Part shown: positions 1 to 7,218 of the stretch, in pieces | Numbering within the stretch: position 1 is the stretch's first letter | How the letters are laid out: each line of letters opens with the position of its first letter | Source of the DNA: a virus | DNA: 27,342 nucleotides | Virus record (IMG/VR): IMGVR_UViG_3300006810_000299 | Coordinates: 1-27,342 of that record | Reading direction: 5' to 3' (one strand) | Made by a program: the position numbers and the translations under genes | Notes under the pieces: model-generated | The model's input: only the letters and a program-made list of their open reading frames with translations | What the model was told of the DNA's origin: nothing | Database searches by the model: none

Positions 1-525
1 GAGGAGTTCGCATCCCACGATCTACACCCGAACCTTGACCCGAATCTACGTCCTGTGTACGGCTATGTCGCTTTCAACAATCCTGTCATGCAAGGAGCCG
101 CCGGATATGGGGATGTGCGATTCGAGTTGAAACCGGAAACGAAAGAACGTGCTTCGATGACTGATGGTGATTCACTCGGTGCCTACGCCACTCCTATCCC
201 GATGTCGGGTGATCCGATCACGCGGGAACAAGCCGTAGGAGGGTCTTTAGGGTGGAGCAATCTGTCGCATCAAGGGCAAAGAACACCTGTTGGCGAAGAA
301 ACAATAATTCAGCGAGTTGATTCTGAGCAGGGAGCCGGACGCTACATTGAGGCGCAGGTAAAGGGCGGCGTAAAGATCGACGATGTCGCTCGTATTCACG
401 TCGACGGGCCACACTGGGACGCGCCGGAGGCTTTCGGACGGTCAGATGACTATTACCCGTTCGATGTTGAGGCGTTAGCCGAGGCCGCTGAAGCACGCGG
501 CATCGAGATCGTCTACCACGGATAA
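1..525 (+). CDS. ADP-ribosyltransferase/DUF3626-like protein, 3' part only
   Basis: The frame is open from the first base, so the gene starts upstream; the GTG at 55 is internal and has no ribosome binding site. The visible 174 residues contain PVYGYVAF, then RFELKPETKERASMTDGDSL, then RYIEAQVKGGVKIDD near the C-terminus. This order resembles the DUF3626 / ADP-ribosyltransferase-like toxin domain that, as I recall it, occurs at the C-terminus of some phage head-associated (MuF-type) proteins; the YIEAQV-type segment would carry the catalytic glutamate region. The neighbours downstream are also effector-like, which fits a head-packaged or head-linked enzyme. The family call rests on remembered motif patterns and not on an alignment. 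The coding status is firm; the function is moderate to low confidence. Confidence 0.6.
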   Translation, partial: EEFASHDLHPNLDPNLRPVYGYVAFNNPVMQGAAGYGDVRFELKPETKERASMTDGDSLGAYATPIPMSGDPITREQAVGGSLGWSNLSHQGQRTPVGEETIIQRVDSEQGAGRYIEAQVKGGVKIDDVARIHVDGPHWDAPEAFGRSDDYYPFDVEALAEAAEARGIEIVYHG

Positions 526-534
526 ACTGAGGTT

Positions 535-741
535 ATGACTATGGAGATGCGACCCGCGCAACCCGGCGAAGCAATCGCCTTCCGAGCCGACGGCGCACGC
601 CTGATCTACGACTACAACGAAAACGACCTCGACTGGGGTCACATCCTCATGCCCGACGGCAGCACAACGATGAAGAAGCCGCTCGTGTCGATCCTGTCTC
701 ATGGCGGCTGGACGTCTGAGCCTGTCAGCATTGAGCGGTAG
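535..741 (+). CDS. Small hypothetical protein (68 aa)
   Basis: This is a short ORF beginning 9 bases after the preceding stop, with a GAGG-type ribosome binding site a few bases before the ATG at 535. In-frame ATGs at 541 and 547 are alternatives. Its stop (739-741) directly abuts the ATG of the next gene, so it sits in a translationally coupled run. The protein is acidic to neutral with no signal peptide or membrane segment; a DYNENDLDWGHI segment is followed by a Gly/Ser stretch. I do not recognise the family. Placement between two effector-like genes would fit an immunity or accessory partner of the upstream ADP-ribosyltransferase-like protein, but that is only a positional guess. Confidence 0.6.
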   Translation: MTMEMRPAQPGEAIAFRADGARLIYDYNENDLDWGHILMPDGSTTMKKPLVSILSHGGWTSEPVSIER

Positions 742-3700
742 ATGAGCGTCGTCGAGAAGCATCAGCGCGGTAAACACGATCAGTCCGCTCACGGGGCGTG
801 GGCTAAAAGCGGCGCGATGCGTGCAGGATGGAGCCAACGCTCCAACGACGAGATTCTCGCGGAGTTTCAGGCGCGGTTCCGCAGCATGTACCCGAACGAT
901 CAAGAACACGCGGACAACATGGCTGAGGAGTTCGCTTCGTGGACAGCGAAGTACGACGGCCCGAATAACACGTCGATAACGGTCGAACTTCACAGGTTGG
1001 GTGAGCAGCCTGATCCCGAAACGATGGACACGGTCATGTGGACTGTGGATCGGTTGCAGAAACAGAATCCTGTTCAGGATCTGGAAGTCATGTTCTCGTT
1101 TAGGCCGTTCCGTGACGAGGCACAGTTCGTGCCCGCAGAGGCCGAGGGATTCGTTATCCGGGGTGAAAAGAAAATCAACCTGCAACCTGATTTGGCGCGA
1201 GACATTGGCATGTCGGCGGTGCGCGACGATGGGCATTTCATGCCTGCAGCGGCGAACGTGTCGAAGGTTGAGTATTACTTGACGCACGAGTACGGGCACG
1301 TTCGCGATACCCGAAACAGAGGTCAGGTGAATGATGACCGTTACCGTCTGGCCGACCTTGAAACAAGCGGCTACGGCGCAACTAACGAATACGAGAAATA
1401 CGCTGAGGCATACACCGAGTGGTCACTGACAAACGGTGAAACAACAAACATCACCGCTCAAACATATGCCGATAAGTATTTTTGGGCAGAGAACTTGGAG
1501 AAGGCTATGGATGATGATGACGAGATGGAGCGGATCATCATCGTTGACACGTTCGACGCTGCCAACCCACCATCGGCGAGGCCGTACCCGAAAACACCCG
1601 AGGCTGCGACGATCAAAGTCGCCCCCGGGTTGAAGCCGATCCTGAAGCATCAGCGCGGCAAGCATGATCAAAAGTCACACGGTCGACGTGGCTCGTCGGA
1701 GCGTTCACCGTTCTATGACGAGTTAGAGGAGGAGCAGCGGGAGGCACTTGAATACTTGATGGGTGACCGTCCCTTCCCACCGGGTTACAGCCCCGAGGGT
1801 GTGCCGCCGCCGACGATCACGATAAGCGAATCACTCGGCAACAAAATCCGCTCAGCCCGCAAGAAGATTCGTGAATGGCGTGCCGATCGGGAGCGCCGCG
1901 CTTTGGCTCGGATGACACCCGATGAGTTGTCTGCGTTAGGTGCCGCTAACAGGGCTCGTGAAGCCCTACGGCAAGGGTTCACTCCTGCGATGGCTAAATC
2001 AGTTGATCCGGCGTTGCGGGTGTTGTATCGCGTGTTCGGTGACGTGGTGGAGCCGGAGGTGTGGTTCGCGCTCGTTCAGCATCAGAGCCCGTTAGAGGAG
2101 ATTGACGGGCCGCTCGGGCGGCTGCTGGATGACATGTTGGGTGCCGTGTTGCCGGGGCCTGTGATGATCAAGTTGGCTCCGGGGTTGCGGCCTGTATTGA
2201 AGCATCAGTCCGGTAAACATGATCAGAAGTCGCATGGGACGTGGGCTCGTGGTCGTGCTGGTGAGTTCAGTGAGTGGGGGGATCGTGCTGCGAGGATTCG
2301 GGCTGCTCGGGATGTTGGGCCGGATTTGAGTCGTGTTGCTCGGGTGTTCCAGAGGTCTAAGGATTTTGAGTTGGATGAAGTTATCGAGGAGACGATTCTT
2401 GATAATTATGGGGAGGTAATTTCGGAGGTAGTGGAGGAACGTAAAGAACAGATTCGCTCAATGAGTCAAGAAGAAATAATGAGCGCTTATGGGAGTCCTG
2501 TAGAAAACTTTGTTTCCGCGAGCGTCGCAAACGGTAAATCACGTTCGGAGGCTATTGAGAAGTTCCGTGAAATGCAAATAGCGGATGTGCGACGACAGGT
2601 AGAGGAGCAATGGGTCATTGACTACGACTTAGAGACCCGCTATTCGATAGAAAGGGATCTTGTAGAACGCATCACCCCGGGTCTTGAAGAAATGATGAAC
2701 ATTCGGCATCCGGTGACGATAAATGGTATGCCCGACGAAATTGTTACCGAGGTTACGAATGTCGAAGTTCACGGTCTAGGGGGGCCTGATCCCAAAATAC
2801 TAATCGCAGGCAGCATAAGAAACTCCCAAGGAGAATGGATCGGGGAGATGTTCGAGCGTGAAATCCAATTGTCTGAAACATCACCATCCGGCAAGCCACA
2901 GTTGGAAGCAGAAAACAAACTGCTACGAATCAACGATGAGCGCTATCAACGTCAAGGGTTCGCTACCGCGTTCAACGAACGCACCTACGACATGTACATC
3001 GCCAACGACATTGACACGGTTTTCGTGTACACGGCATGGGAGGGTGGAGCGGTGTGGGCGAAGCGCGGATTCGACTGGAACCCGAACAGGGGGGCCGACA
3101 ACATAAATGTGGCAGCAGATGCCTTGAATTATGTTGCAGATTCCCCTGATGCTTCATCGAAAACTCGTGCGCGAGCCCAACAAATGCTGGATGATATGTC
3201 TGTATCTAGTGGTGTTGACGATGTTGACTTTCCAACACCTATGGAAGTCGTCATGCTGGGATACACGCCGAACGCTTCAACATGGGTTGGGCAGGAAGCG
3301 ATGATGGGTCAGAATTGGTACGGTAAAAAGTTTCTGACACCTGACAATCTGAGTGAAGTGAAGCGACGTAAGGACGAGTTGAAGGTCATTGCCGAGCAAG
3401 ATAGGCAAGCGGCTGGGCAGAAGAAACTGTTCACGTTTACTGAGCAGCCTGCAGCCCGAGGATCAGTTGGCGAGCCTCAGCCTTTGCCCAATATGACGAT
3501 CGAAGAATTGTTGGAGCCCACATTCGGCAGCGTTCCGCGAGTTCGCACACCTGAAGGTGCCGCGAAGTACGGGAAACCGATCGGGGCGCCGATCCGTGCA
3601 GTCGAGAAGAAAATGTCTCGTTGGGACAAACTGCAGGCACAGGCCGAGTTCTACGAAAAATGGCTCGAAGAAACTAACCGGGAGTTGGATGATGATGATC

Positions 3701-3762
3701 CCGAGGTGGAGCGTCAGTTCTATGCCGCTGCCGATGAAGCGATGCCGTGGCTCGTTGACTAA
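742..3762 (+). CDS. Polyvalent multidomain protein: zincin metallopeptidase plus GNAT-like domain
   Basis: A 1006-aa protein whose ATG abuts the previous stop. Three copies of the His-rich motif KHQxGKHDQxxHG (residues 6-18, 302-314, 487-499) divide it into blocks. Block 1 (about 20-290) holds HEYGH at 182-186 and a later NEYEKYAEAY (215-224), a zinc-metallopeptidase HExxH arrangement with E218 or E222 as the likely third ligand. Block 2 (315-486) is charged and unrecognised. Block 3 (500-1006) contains RQGFATAF (737-744) followed by GGAVWAKRGFDW, the pattern of a GNAT acyltransferase fold, then a C-terminal tail with RTPEGAAKYGKPIGAPI. Two longer repeats, IK(V/L)APGL(K/R)P, lead into motifs 2 and 3. 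Such mixtures of enzyme domains match the 'polyvalent protein' concept of phage proteins delivered with the DNA. Delivery is inferred. The region around 2400-2520 has clearly lower GC than its flanks, suggesting domain acquisition. Confidence 0.85.
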   Translation: MSVVEKHQRGKHDQSAHGAWAKSGAMRAGWSQRSNDEILAEFQARFRSMYPNDQEHADNMAEEFASWTAKYDGPNNTSITVELHRLGEQPDPETMDTVMWTVDRLQKQNPVQDLEVMFSFRPFRDEAQFVPAEAEGFVIRGEKKINLQPDLARDIGMSAVRDDGHFMPAAANVSKVEYYLTHEYGHVRDTRNRGQVNDDRYRLADLETSGYGATNEYEKYAEAYTEWSLTNGETTNITAQTYADKYFWAENLEKAMDDDDEMERIIIVDTFDAANPPSARPYPKTPEAATIKVAPGLKPILKHQRGKHDQKSHGRRGSSERSPFYDELEEEQREALEYLMGDRPFPPGYSPEGVPPPTITISESLGNKIRSARKKIREWRADRERRALARMTPDELSALGAANRAREALRQGFTPAMAKSVDPALRVLYRVFGDVVEPEVWFALVQHQSPLEEIDGPLGRLLDDMLGAVLPGPVMIKLAPGLRPVLKHQSGKHDQKSHGTWARGRAGEFSEWGDRAARIRAARDVGPDLSRVARVFQRSKDFELDEVIEETILDNYGEVISEVVEERKEQIRSMSQEEIMSAYGSPVENFVSASVANGKSRSEAIEKFREMQIADVRRQVEEQWVIDYDLETRYSIERDLVERITPGLEEMMNIRHPVTINGMPDEIVTEVTNVEVHGLGGPDPKILIAGSIRNSQGEWIGEMFEREIQLSETSPSGKPQLEAENKLLRINDERYQRQGFATAFNERTYDMYIANDIDTVFVYTAWEGGAVWAKRGFDWNPNRGADNINVAADALNYVADSPDASSKTRARAQQMLDDMSVSSGVDDVDFPTPMEVVMLGYTPNASTWVGQEAMMGQNWYGKKFLTPDNLSEVKRRKDELKVIAEQDRQAAGQKKLFTFTEQPAARGSVGEPQPLPNMTIEELLEPTFGSVPRVRTPEGAAKYGKPIGAPIRAVEKKMSRWDKLQAQAEFYEKWLEETNRELDDDDPEVERQFYAAADEAMPWLVD
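757..795 (+). repeat. His-rich inter-domain motif, copy 1 (KHQRGKHDQSAHG)
   Basis: This copy lies at the extreme N-terminus of the 1006-aa protein (residues 6-18), directly before the metallopeptidase block, and is followed by AWAKSG. Being at the N-terminus shows that the motif is a header of a block and not only a linker between two. Confidence 0.9.
1645..1683 (+). repeat. His-rich inter-domain motif, copy 2 (KHQRGKHDQKSHG)
   Basis: Residues 302-314 of the 1006-aa protein. It is preceded by IKVAPGLKPIL and followed by RRG. The leading APGL segment is shared with copy 3, so the repeated unit here is about 25 residues and probably arose by duplication. Confidence 0.9.
2200..2238 (+). repeat. 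His-rich inter-domain motif, copy 3 (KHQSGKHDQKSHG)
   Basis: Residues 487-499 of the 1006-aa protein, preceded by IKLAPGLRPVL and followed by TWARG. It marks the start of the GNAT-containing block. The DNA falls to about 42-43% GC some 160 bases further on. Confidence 0.9.
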
Positions 3763-3823
3763 CGATGTTCCCCGTAAGTGGGGGTTGGCGGTAACCTAAA
3801 GGGACGATACCCGGACTCTGAGG

Positions 3824-6800
3824 ATGCCCGTGACTGATACCGCAACCCGCCTCACGGGTCTCGCAGATGAAGACCTCATCGCCCTGCATGAGCGGCTGGA
3901 CCGTCAAGGCGCTGTCGATTCTGCCGTGATCGAGGCGCATCATCTTGCGGCGACCGAGTTGCTGAAGCGTGGCCTAACCCACGGTCACACCGATGACGAG
4001 TGGGTTGAGGCCGTCATTCTCGTCGAGAAGGCTCTCGTGAGTTCGGCTGATGAGATCGAAGCGCCGGATGGGTTTGAGAAAGCGTGGGGTGAGTCTCTCG
4101 CGCACGGCGGCAGCGTGTCCGTTTTGTTGACTACCGACGGATATGTGTTGAAGGCCGATCCGACGGTGTCGGATGTTCATCAGGACACGATCATGGGTGG
4201 TGGCCGGAAGAAGCCCCGCCGCATCATGCCGCCTGCCGACATGGAGAAGACGATCCGTGAGGAGGGCGGCAAGTTCGTCGTCTATTCGGAGGACTTGAAG
4301 CGGAAGTTCGGGACGTATGACACTCGGACTGAGGCTGAGGAGCGGCTACGTCAGATCGAGCGGTTCAGTAAGGCCGACGATTATGCGGTGCCGCGTGCTG
4401 TCCAGTCGGCGGCTAAGCAAGCGTTGAAGTGGATCGCAGACGGTAAGGCTGGTGGCGGTTTCACGAGTGTGGGCCGTAATCGTGCCCGCCAGTTGGCTGA
4501 TGGCGGCACCGTGTCTCGTGCGACGCTGGTGAAGATGCGGGCCTATTTTGCCCGTCATATCGTCGACAAGGATGCGAAGGGTTGGGGGGATAAGAGCAAG
4601 CCGACGCCGGGGATGGTCGCGTGGTATGCGTGGGGTGGTGACCCGGGTCGGGCGTGGGCTAACCGGGTGTTGGGGGATGTTGAGAAGGCTTATGACCCTG
4701 AGGAAGCCCTGACGGACAAAGAGAAGGCCCTGTATGCGGCATATGAGGCTGTAGCGGGTCAGTACGGGGAGTTTACGCCTGCCGAGGCTCATTACATGGG
4801 CGGTGACGATAACCCGTGGAACGCGCAGGGCATGAATTGCGCGAATTGTGTGTTCTTCGAGGGCGGTGGCGGCTGCGAGATCCTGACGGAGCAGGTGGAG
4901 CCTGAGGGGTTGTGTAAGTTGTGGGTGATTCCGCAGGGGTTGATGCGCCACGACGCGCCCGCTGAGAAGGCCGTAGAGGCCCTAGCGAAGTTCACGCTTC
5001 CGGGTGGTGCCACCTATGAGTTCAGTGTCCCCGTGTCGGCTGTGGGGCCGCTGACAGCCGTTCCTGACGTTTCTGTCGCTAAGCATCAGCAGGGTAAGCA
5101 TGATCAGGCCGCTCATGGGCGACGTGGCGGCGTGTCTGTGTCGCCGGAGGTTGCTCAGTCGATCATCGGTCGAGTCCGCGAGCAGGGTGGCCTGAGTGTC
5201 AACATGATCGACGGGTCGGAGCCGCCGGACGGCTACATGGTGGCCCGCACTGAGGGTGTGAAGCCGTCGATCGTCAGTGCTGACGAGTTCTATGGCGCTG
5301 ACACGGGGCCTGCCGCATTGAGTTCATTCTTGAAGGACAACAAGGCCAGTTTAACGGGGGGTGACTACCTTGGGGTTTGGCATGACACGGATAGCGGTAA
5401 TGTATTCCTTGATGTATCGCAAAACGTCAAGGACCGTGCCACTGCTGAGCGGCTCGGTAGTGAACGCAATCAGATCAGTATTTGGGACGTCGTTGAAGGC
5501 AAGGAGATAGCGACAGGTGGCACAGGAGAAATCGCAAAAGCCGATTCAGGCGGTGAAGTTGCCGGATCTGTCGACGATGACGGACGAGGAGATCGACGAG
5601 TTCGCTCAGAGTCTGTGGGAGCAGATCAGTCAACAGTCGTAAAGCACGGCGAACCGGGTCGAGACAAGAACTATCACCGTAAGCATCCGCATGGCCGTGG
5701 TGGCCCCGGCGGTAAGGGTGAGACCGAGGGCAAGGTTTACCGGACCCGTGACCATAAGCGGGCTATTTCTATGCTCGCTCGTGGCGAGAAAGTCATCCTC
5801 GAATCTGATAAAGATGTCAACACGTTCCTCGAAAAACTGCACGACTACGCCAGTGATGCTCGCGAGAAGGGCGAGGATGCGGGCAACCTAGATTTGTGTC
5901 GCGTGTCGGTGCCGGGAACGAACCTGTTCTGCACGGAGTCCCTCGGTGTTCCGCGTATTGAGATGCCGCAGTTGGCGGGTAAACCCGTGAAGGGTTCAGC
6001 GGCGGACAAGATGCCGAAGGACAAGAACGGCGAAGTCAATGTCGGTGAGTTGTTCCGTGAGAAGTTGGAGGCTAAGGGTGTCGATGTTCGTGACACTGAG
6101 GTGCCTGCCGCTTCATTGAAGGCGTCTCAGAATGAATTGAAGGGCGCGAATGTTGCGTTCATGATGAGCCCGAATGGGCAGAAGGTCGTGAATCTGGAAG
6201 ACACCCGCATCTTTGTTTCCTCTGACGGGTATGTGATCGACGGGCATCACCGTTGGGCTGCGAACGTGGGCCTTGATTCCAGCGACGGCAAGTTGGGTGA
6301 CAAGAAGATGAAGGTCACCATGATTGACATGCCGATCAGTGAGGTTTTGGCTGAGGCGAATACGTTCGCTGACGATATTGGTATCGCACCGAAGGCCGCT
6401 AAGTCTGTCGATGGGCAGATGGAGAAGCACAAGGCGGGCAAGGGGCATGATCAGAAAAGCCACGGCGCGTGGGCTAAGGGGGGTGGCGAGCAGTACGGCG
6501 GCTATGAGTTGATCGAACCGGATAACCCGCCTGCTGAGTCGAAGCGTGGCGCTGATTCGATCGCTGCTGCGAAGGCTATGCGGGCGAAGGTCGCTGAGGT
6601 GGAACCGCAGATCACTCGTGACATGATCGACGCCGCGAATAAGCACAAAGCCACGATGGTTGGGTTGAATCATCGGATGAAGTCGGAGAAGTCTCTGGCT
6701 CGCAAGATCGACGATGAGAAGGATCTTGACTTTGGTGGGGATGCTGAGCGTGCGGCAGCGAACATGAACGATGTGGCCCGCTACACGATGGAGTACGACG

Positions 6801-7180
6801 GCGGCGACTACGTCAGTGGCGCTGAGGGCGTGATCAGTGACCTAGAGGGTCAGGGTTATGCGCTGGAAGTGAAGAATTATTGGGCTGATAATGATCCCTA
6901 TCAGGGGATCAACATCGCGGCAGTGCATCCGAATGGGACGCGGTTTGAGTTGCAGTTCCATACGCCTGAGTCGTCGGCGGTGAAGGGTAAGATTCATGAG
7001 CGGTATCAGAAGTACCGTGAGTCGGATGATCCTCGGACACGGTACAAGGAGTACGACGGTATGCGGCGCACGGCTGAGGATGTTCCGGTGCCGGAGCCTC
7101 GTGAGGCGTTGATGGCGATCGGTGAGTTGAAAACGCAGCCGTTCACCCCCCGTCCTGACGCACCCCCGGTTGAGATTTAG
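3824..7180 (+). CDS. Polyvalent multidomain protein: Cys4, ParB-like and RelA/SpoT-like domains
   Basis: An 1118-aa ORF starting at ATG 3824 with GAGG just upstream. Visible blocks in order: an N-terminal helical part; GGKFVVYSEDLKRKFGTYDT (148-167), a short module known from phage head-protease regions; a block with GGGFTSVGRNRARQLADGG and YAWGGD (about 185-290); a four-cysteine module (C339, C342, C351, C364) resembling a HiPIP-like Fe-S or zinc site; a His-rich motif (420-432) and a block ending near 570; a variant motif (607-624) before a ParB-like segment DGYVIDGHHRWAA (801-813); a last motif (868-881) before a RelA/SpoT-like nucleotidyltransferase pattern, RMKSEKSLARK (951-961), KNYW..DPYQGIN and RFELQFHT (1040-1047). 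Such domains could modify host nucleotides or proteins early in infection; that role is inferred. Residues about 570-606 look out of frame, so this may be two ancestral genes joined by an indel or a programmed shift. Confidence 0.8.
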   Translation: MPVTDTATRLTGLADEDLIALHERLDRQGAVDSAVIEAHHLAATELLKRGLTHGHTDDEWVEAVILVEKALVSSADEIEAPDGFEKAWGESLAHGGSVSVLLTTDGYVLKADPTVSDVHQDTIMGGGRKKPRRIMPPADMEKTIREEGGKFVVYSEDLKRKFGTYDTRTEAEERLRQIERFSKADDYAVPRAVQSAAKQALKWIADGKAGGGFTSVGRNRARQLADGGTVSRATLVKMRAYFARHIVDKDAKGWGDKSKPTPGMVAWYAWGGDPGRAWANRVLGDVEKAYDPEEALTDKEKALYAAYEAVAGQYGEFTPAEAHYMGGDDNPWNAQGMNCANCVFFEGGGGCEILTEQVEPEGLCKLWVIPQGLMRHDAPAEKAVEALAKFTLPGGATYEFSVPVSAVGPLTAVPDVSVAKHQQGKHDQAAHGRRGGVSVSPEVAQSIIGRVREQGGLSVNMIDGSEPPDGYMVARTEGVKPSIVSADEFYGADTGPAALSSFLKDNKASLTGGDYLGVWHDTDSGNVFLDVSQNVKDRATAERLGSERNQISIWDVVEGKEIATGGTGEIAKADSGGEVAGSVDDDGRGDRRVRSESVGADQSTVVKHGEPGRDKNYHRKHPHGRGGPGGKGETEGKVYRTRDHKRAISMLARGEKVILESDKDVNTFLEKLHDYASDAREKGEDAGNLDLCRVSVPGTNLFCTESLGVPRIEMPQLAGKPVKGSAADKMPKDKNGEVNVGELFREKLEAKGVDVRDTEVPAASLKASQNELKGANVAFMMSPNGQKVVNLEDTRIFVSSDGYVIDGHHRWAANVGLDSSDGKLGDKKMKVTMIDMPISEVLAEANTFADDIGIAPKAAKSVDGQMEKHKAGKGHDQKSHGAWAKGGGEQYGGYELIEPDNPPAESKRGADSIAAAKAMRAKVAEVEPQITRDMIDAANKHKATMVGLNHRMKSEKSLARKIDDEKDLDFGGDAERAAANMNDVARYTMEYDGGDYVSGAEGVISDLEGQGYALEVKNYWADNDPYQGINIAAVHPNGTRFELQFHTPESSAVKGKIHERYQKYRESDDPRTRYKEYDGMRRTAEDVPVPEPREALMAIGELKTQPFTPRPDAPPVEI
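5081..5119 (+). repeat. His-rich inter-domain motif, copy 4 (KHQQGKHDQAAHG)
   Basis: Residues 420-432 of the 1118-aa protein, followed by RRGG. It separates the four-cysteine module from a block containing PPDGYMVARTEG and NVFLDVSQNVKDRA, which I recall as a recurring domain in actinophage head-region proteins but cannot name with certainty. Confidence 0.9.
5511..5642 (+). other. Better-coding +1 frame inside the 1118-aa ORF
   Basis: In the frame whose codons start at 5511, this stretch reads ...PIQAVKLPDLSTMTDEEIDEF... and ends AQSLWEQISQQS at a TAA (5640-5642). Its codons end almost always in G or C and encode a plausible amphipathic helix. The annotated frame here gives a low-complexity Gly/Asp/Arg/Ser string using CGA, GGA, TCA, ACA and GTA. 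Removing one A from the AAAA run at 5536-5539 joins the upstream domain to this ending. A downstream gene could then start at GTG 5615 in the original frame. The cause may be a real indel fusing two genes, a programmed +1 shift or a sequencing error. Confidence 0.6.
5642..5695 (+). repeat. Divergent His-rich motif (KHGEPGRDKNYHRKHPHG)
   Basis: Residues 607-624 of the 1118-aa protein. It keeps the opening KH, the internal charged/His content and the closing HG followed by RGG, but is five residues longer than the standard motif. It heads the ParB-like block and coincides with the return to the good coding frame. Confidence 0.6.
6425..6466 (+). repeat. His-rich inter-domain motif, copy 5 (KHKAGKGHDQKSHG)
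   Basis: Residues 868-881 of the 1118-aa protein, with one extra glycine relative to the other copies, followed by AWAKGG. It separates the ParB-like block from the RelA/SpoT-like block. Confidence 0.85.
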
Positions 7181-7200
7181 AGCATGGGGTTTGGTATGAT
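7170..7200 (+). promoter_or_regulatory. Candidate sigma70-type promoter before the head protease gene
   Basis: TTGAGA (7170-7175) is followed after 19 bases by TATGAT (7195-7200), with TGG directly before it forming an extended -10. The -35 box overlaps the end of the preceding gene. A purine-rich ribosome binding site (GGAGAGGAG) and the ATG at 7219 follow within 20 bases. The spacing is slightly long, but the extended -10 could compensate. Confidence 0.45.
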
Positions 7201-7218
7201 GACGACGGAGAGGAGTGG

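Noticed and set aside
475-1299. 274-aa ORF on the minus strand
   Set aside because: It lies opposite a gene with clear metallopeptidase motifs and reads as an Arg/Leu/Val/His-rich composition without recognisable motifs, typical of antisense shadows in this codon bias.
3763-3823. Promoter or terminator between the two giant genes
   Set aside because: CCCC-GTAAGT-GGGG is only a four-pair stem with no T-run, and GGTAACCT is a poor match to the TATGGTAAACT element; the evidence was too weak to list.
6647-7177. Full stringent-response RelA/SpoT enzyme
   Set aside because: Only synthetase-type motifs are visible; there is no HD hydrolase, TGS or ACT domain, and it is the end of a larger protein.
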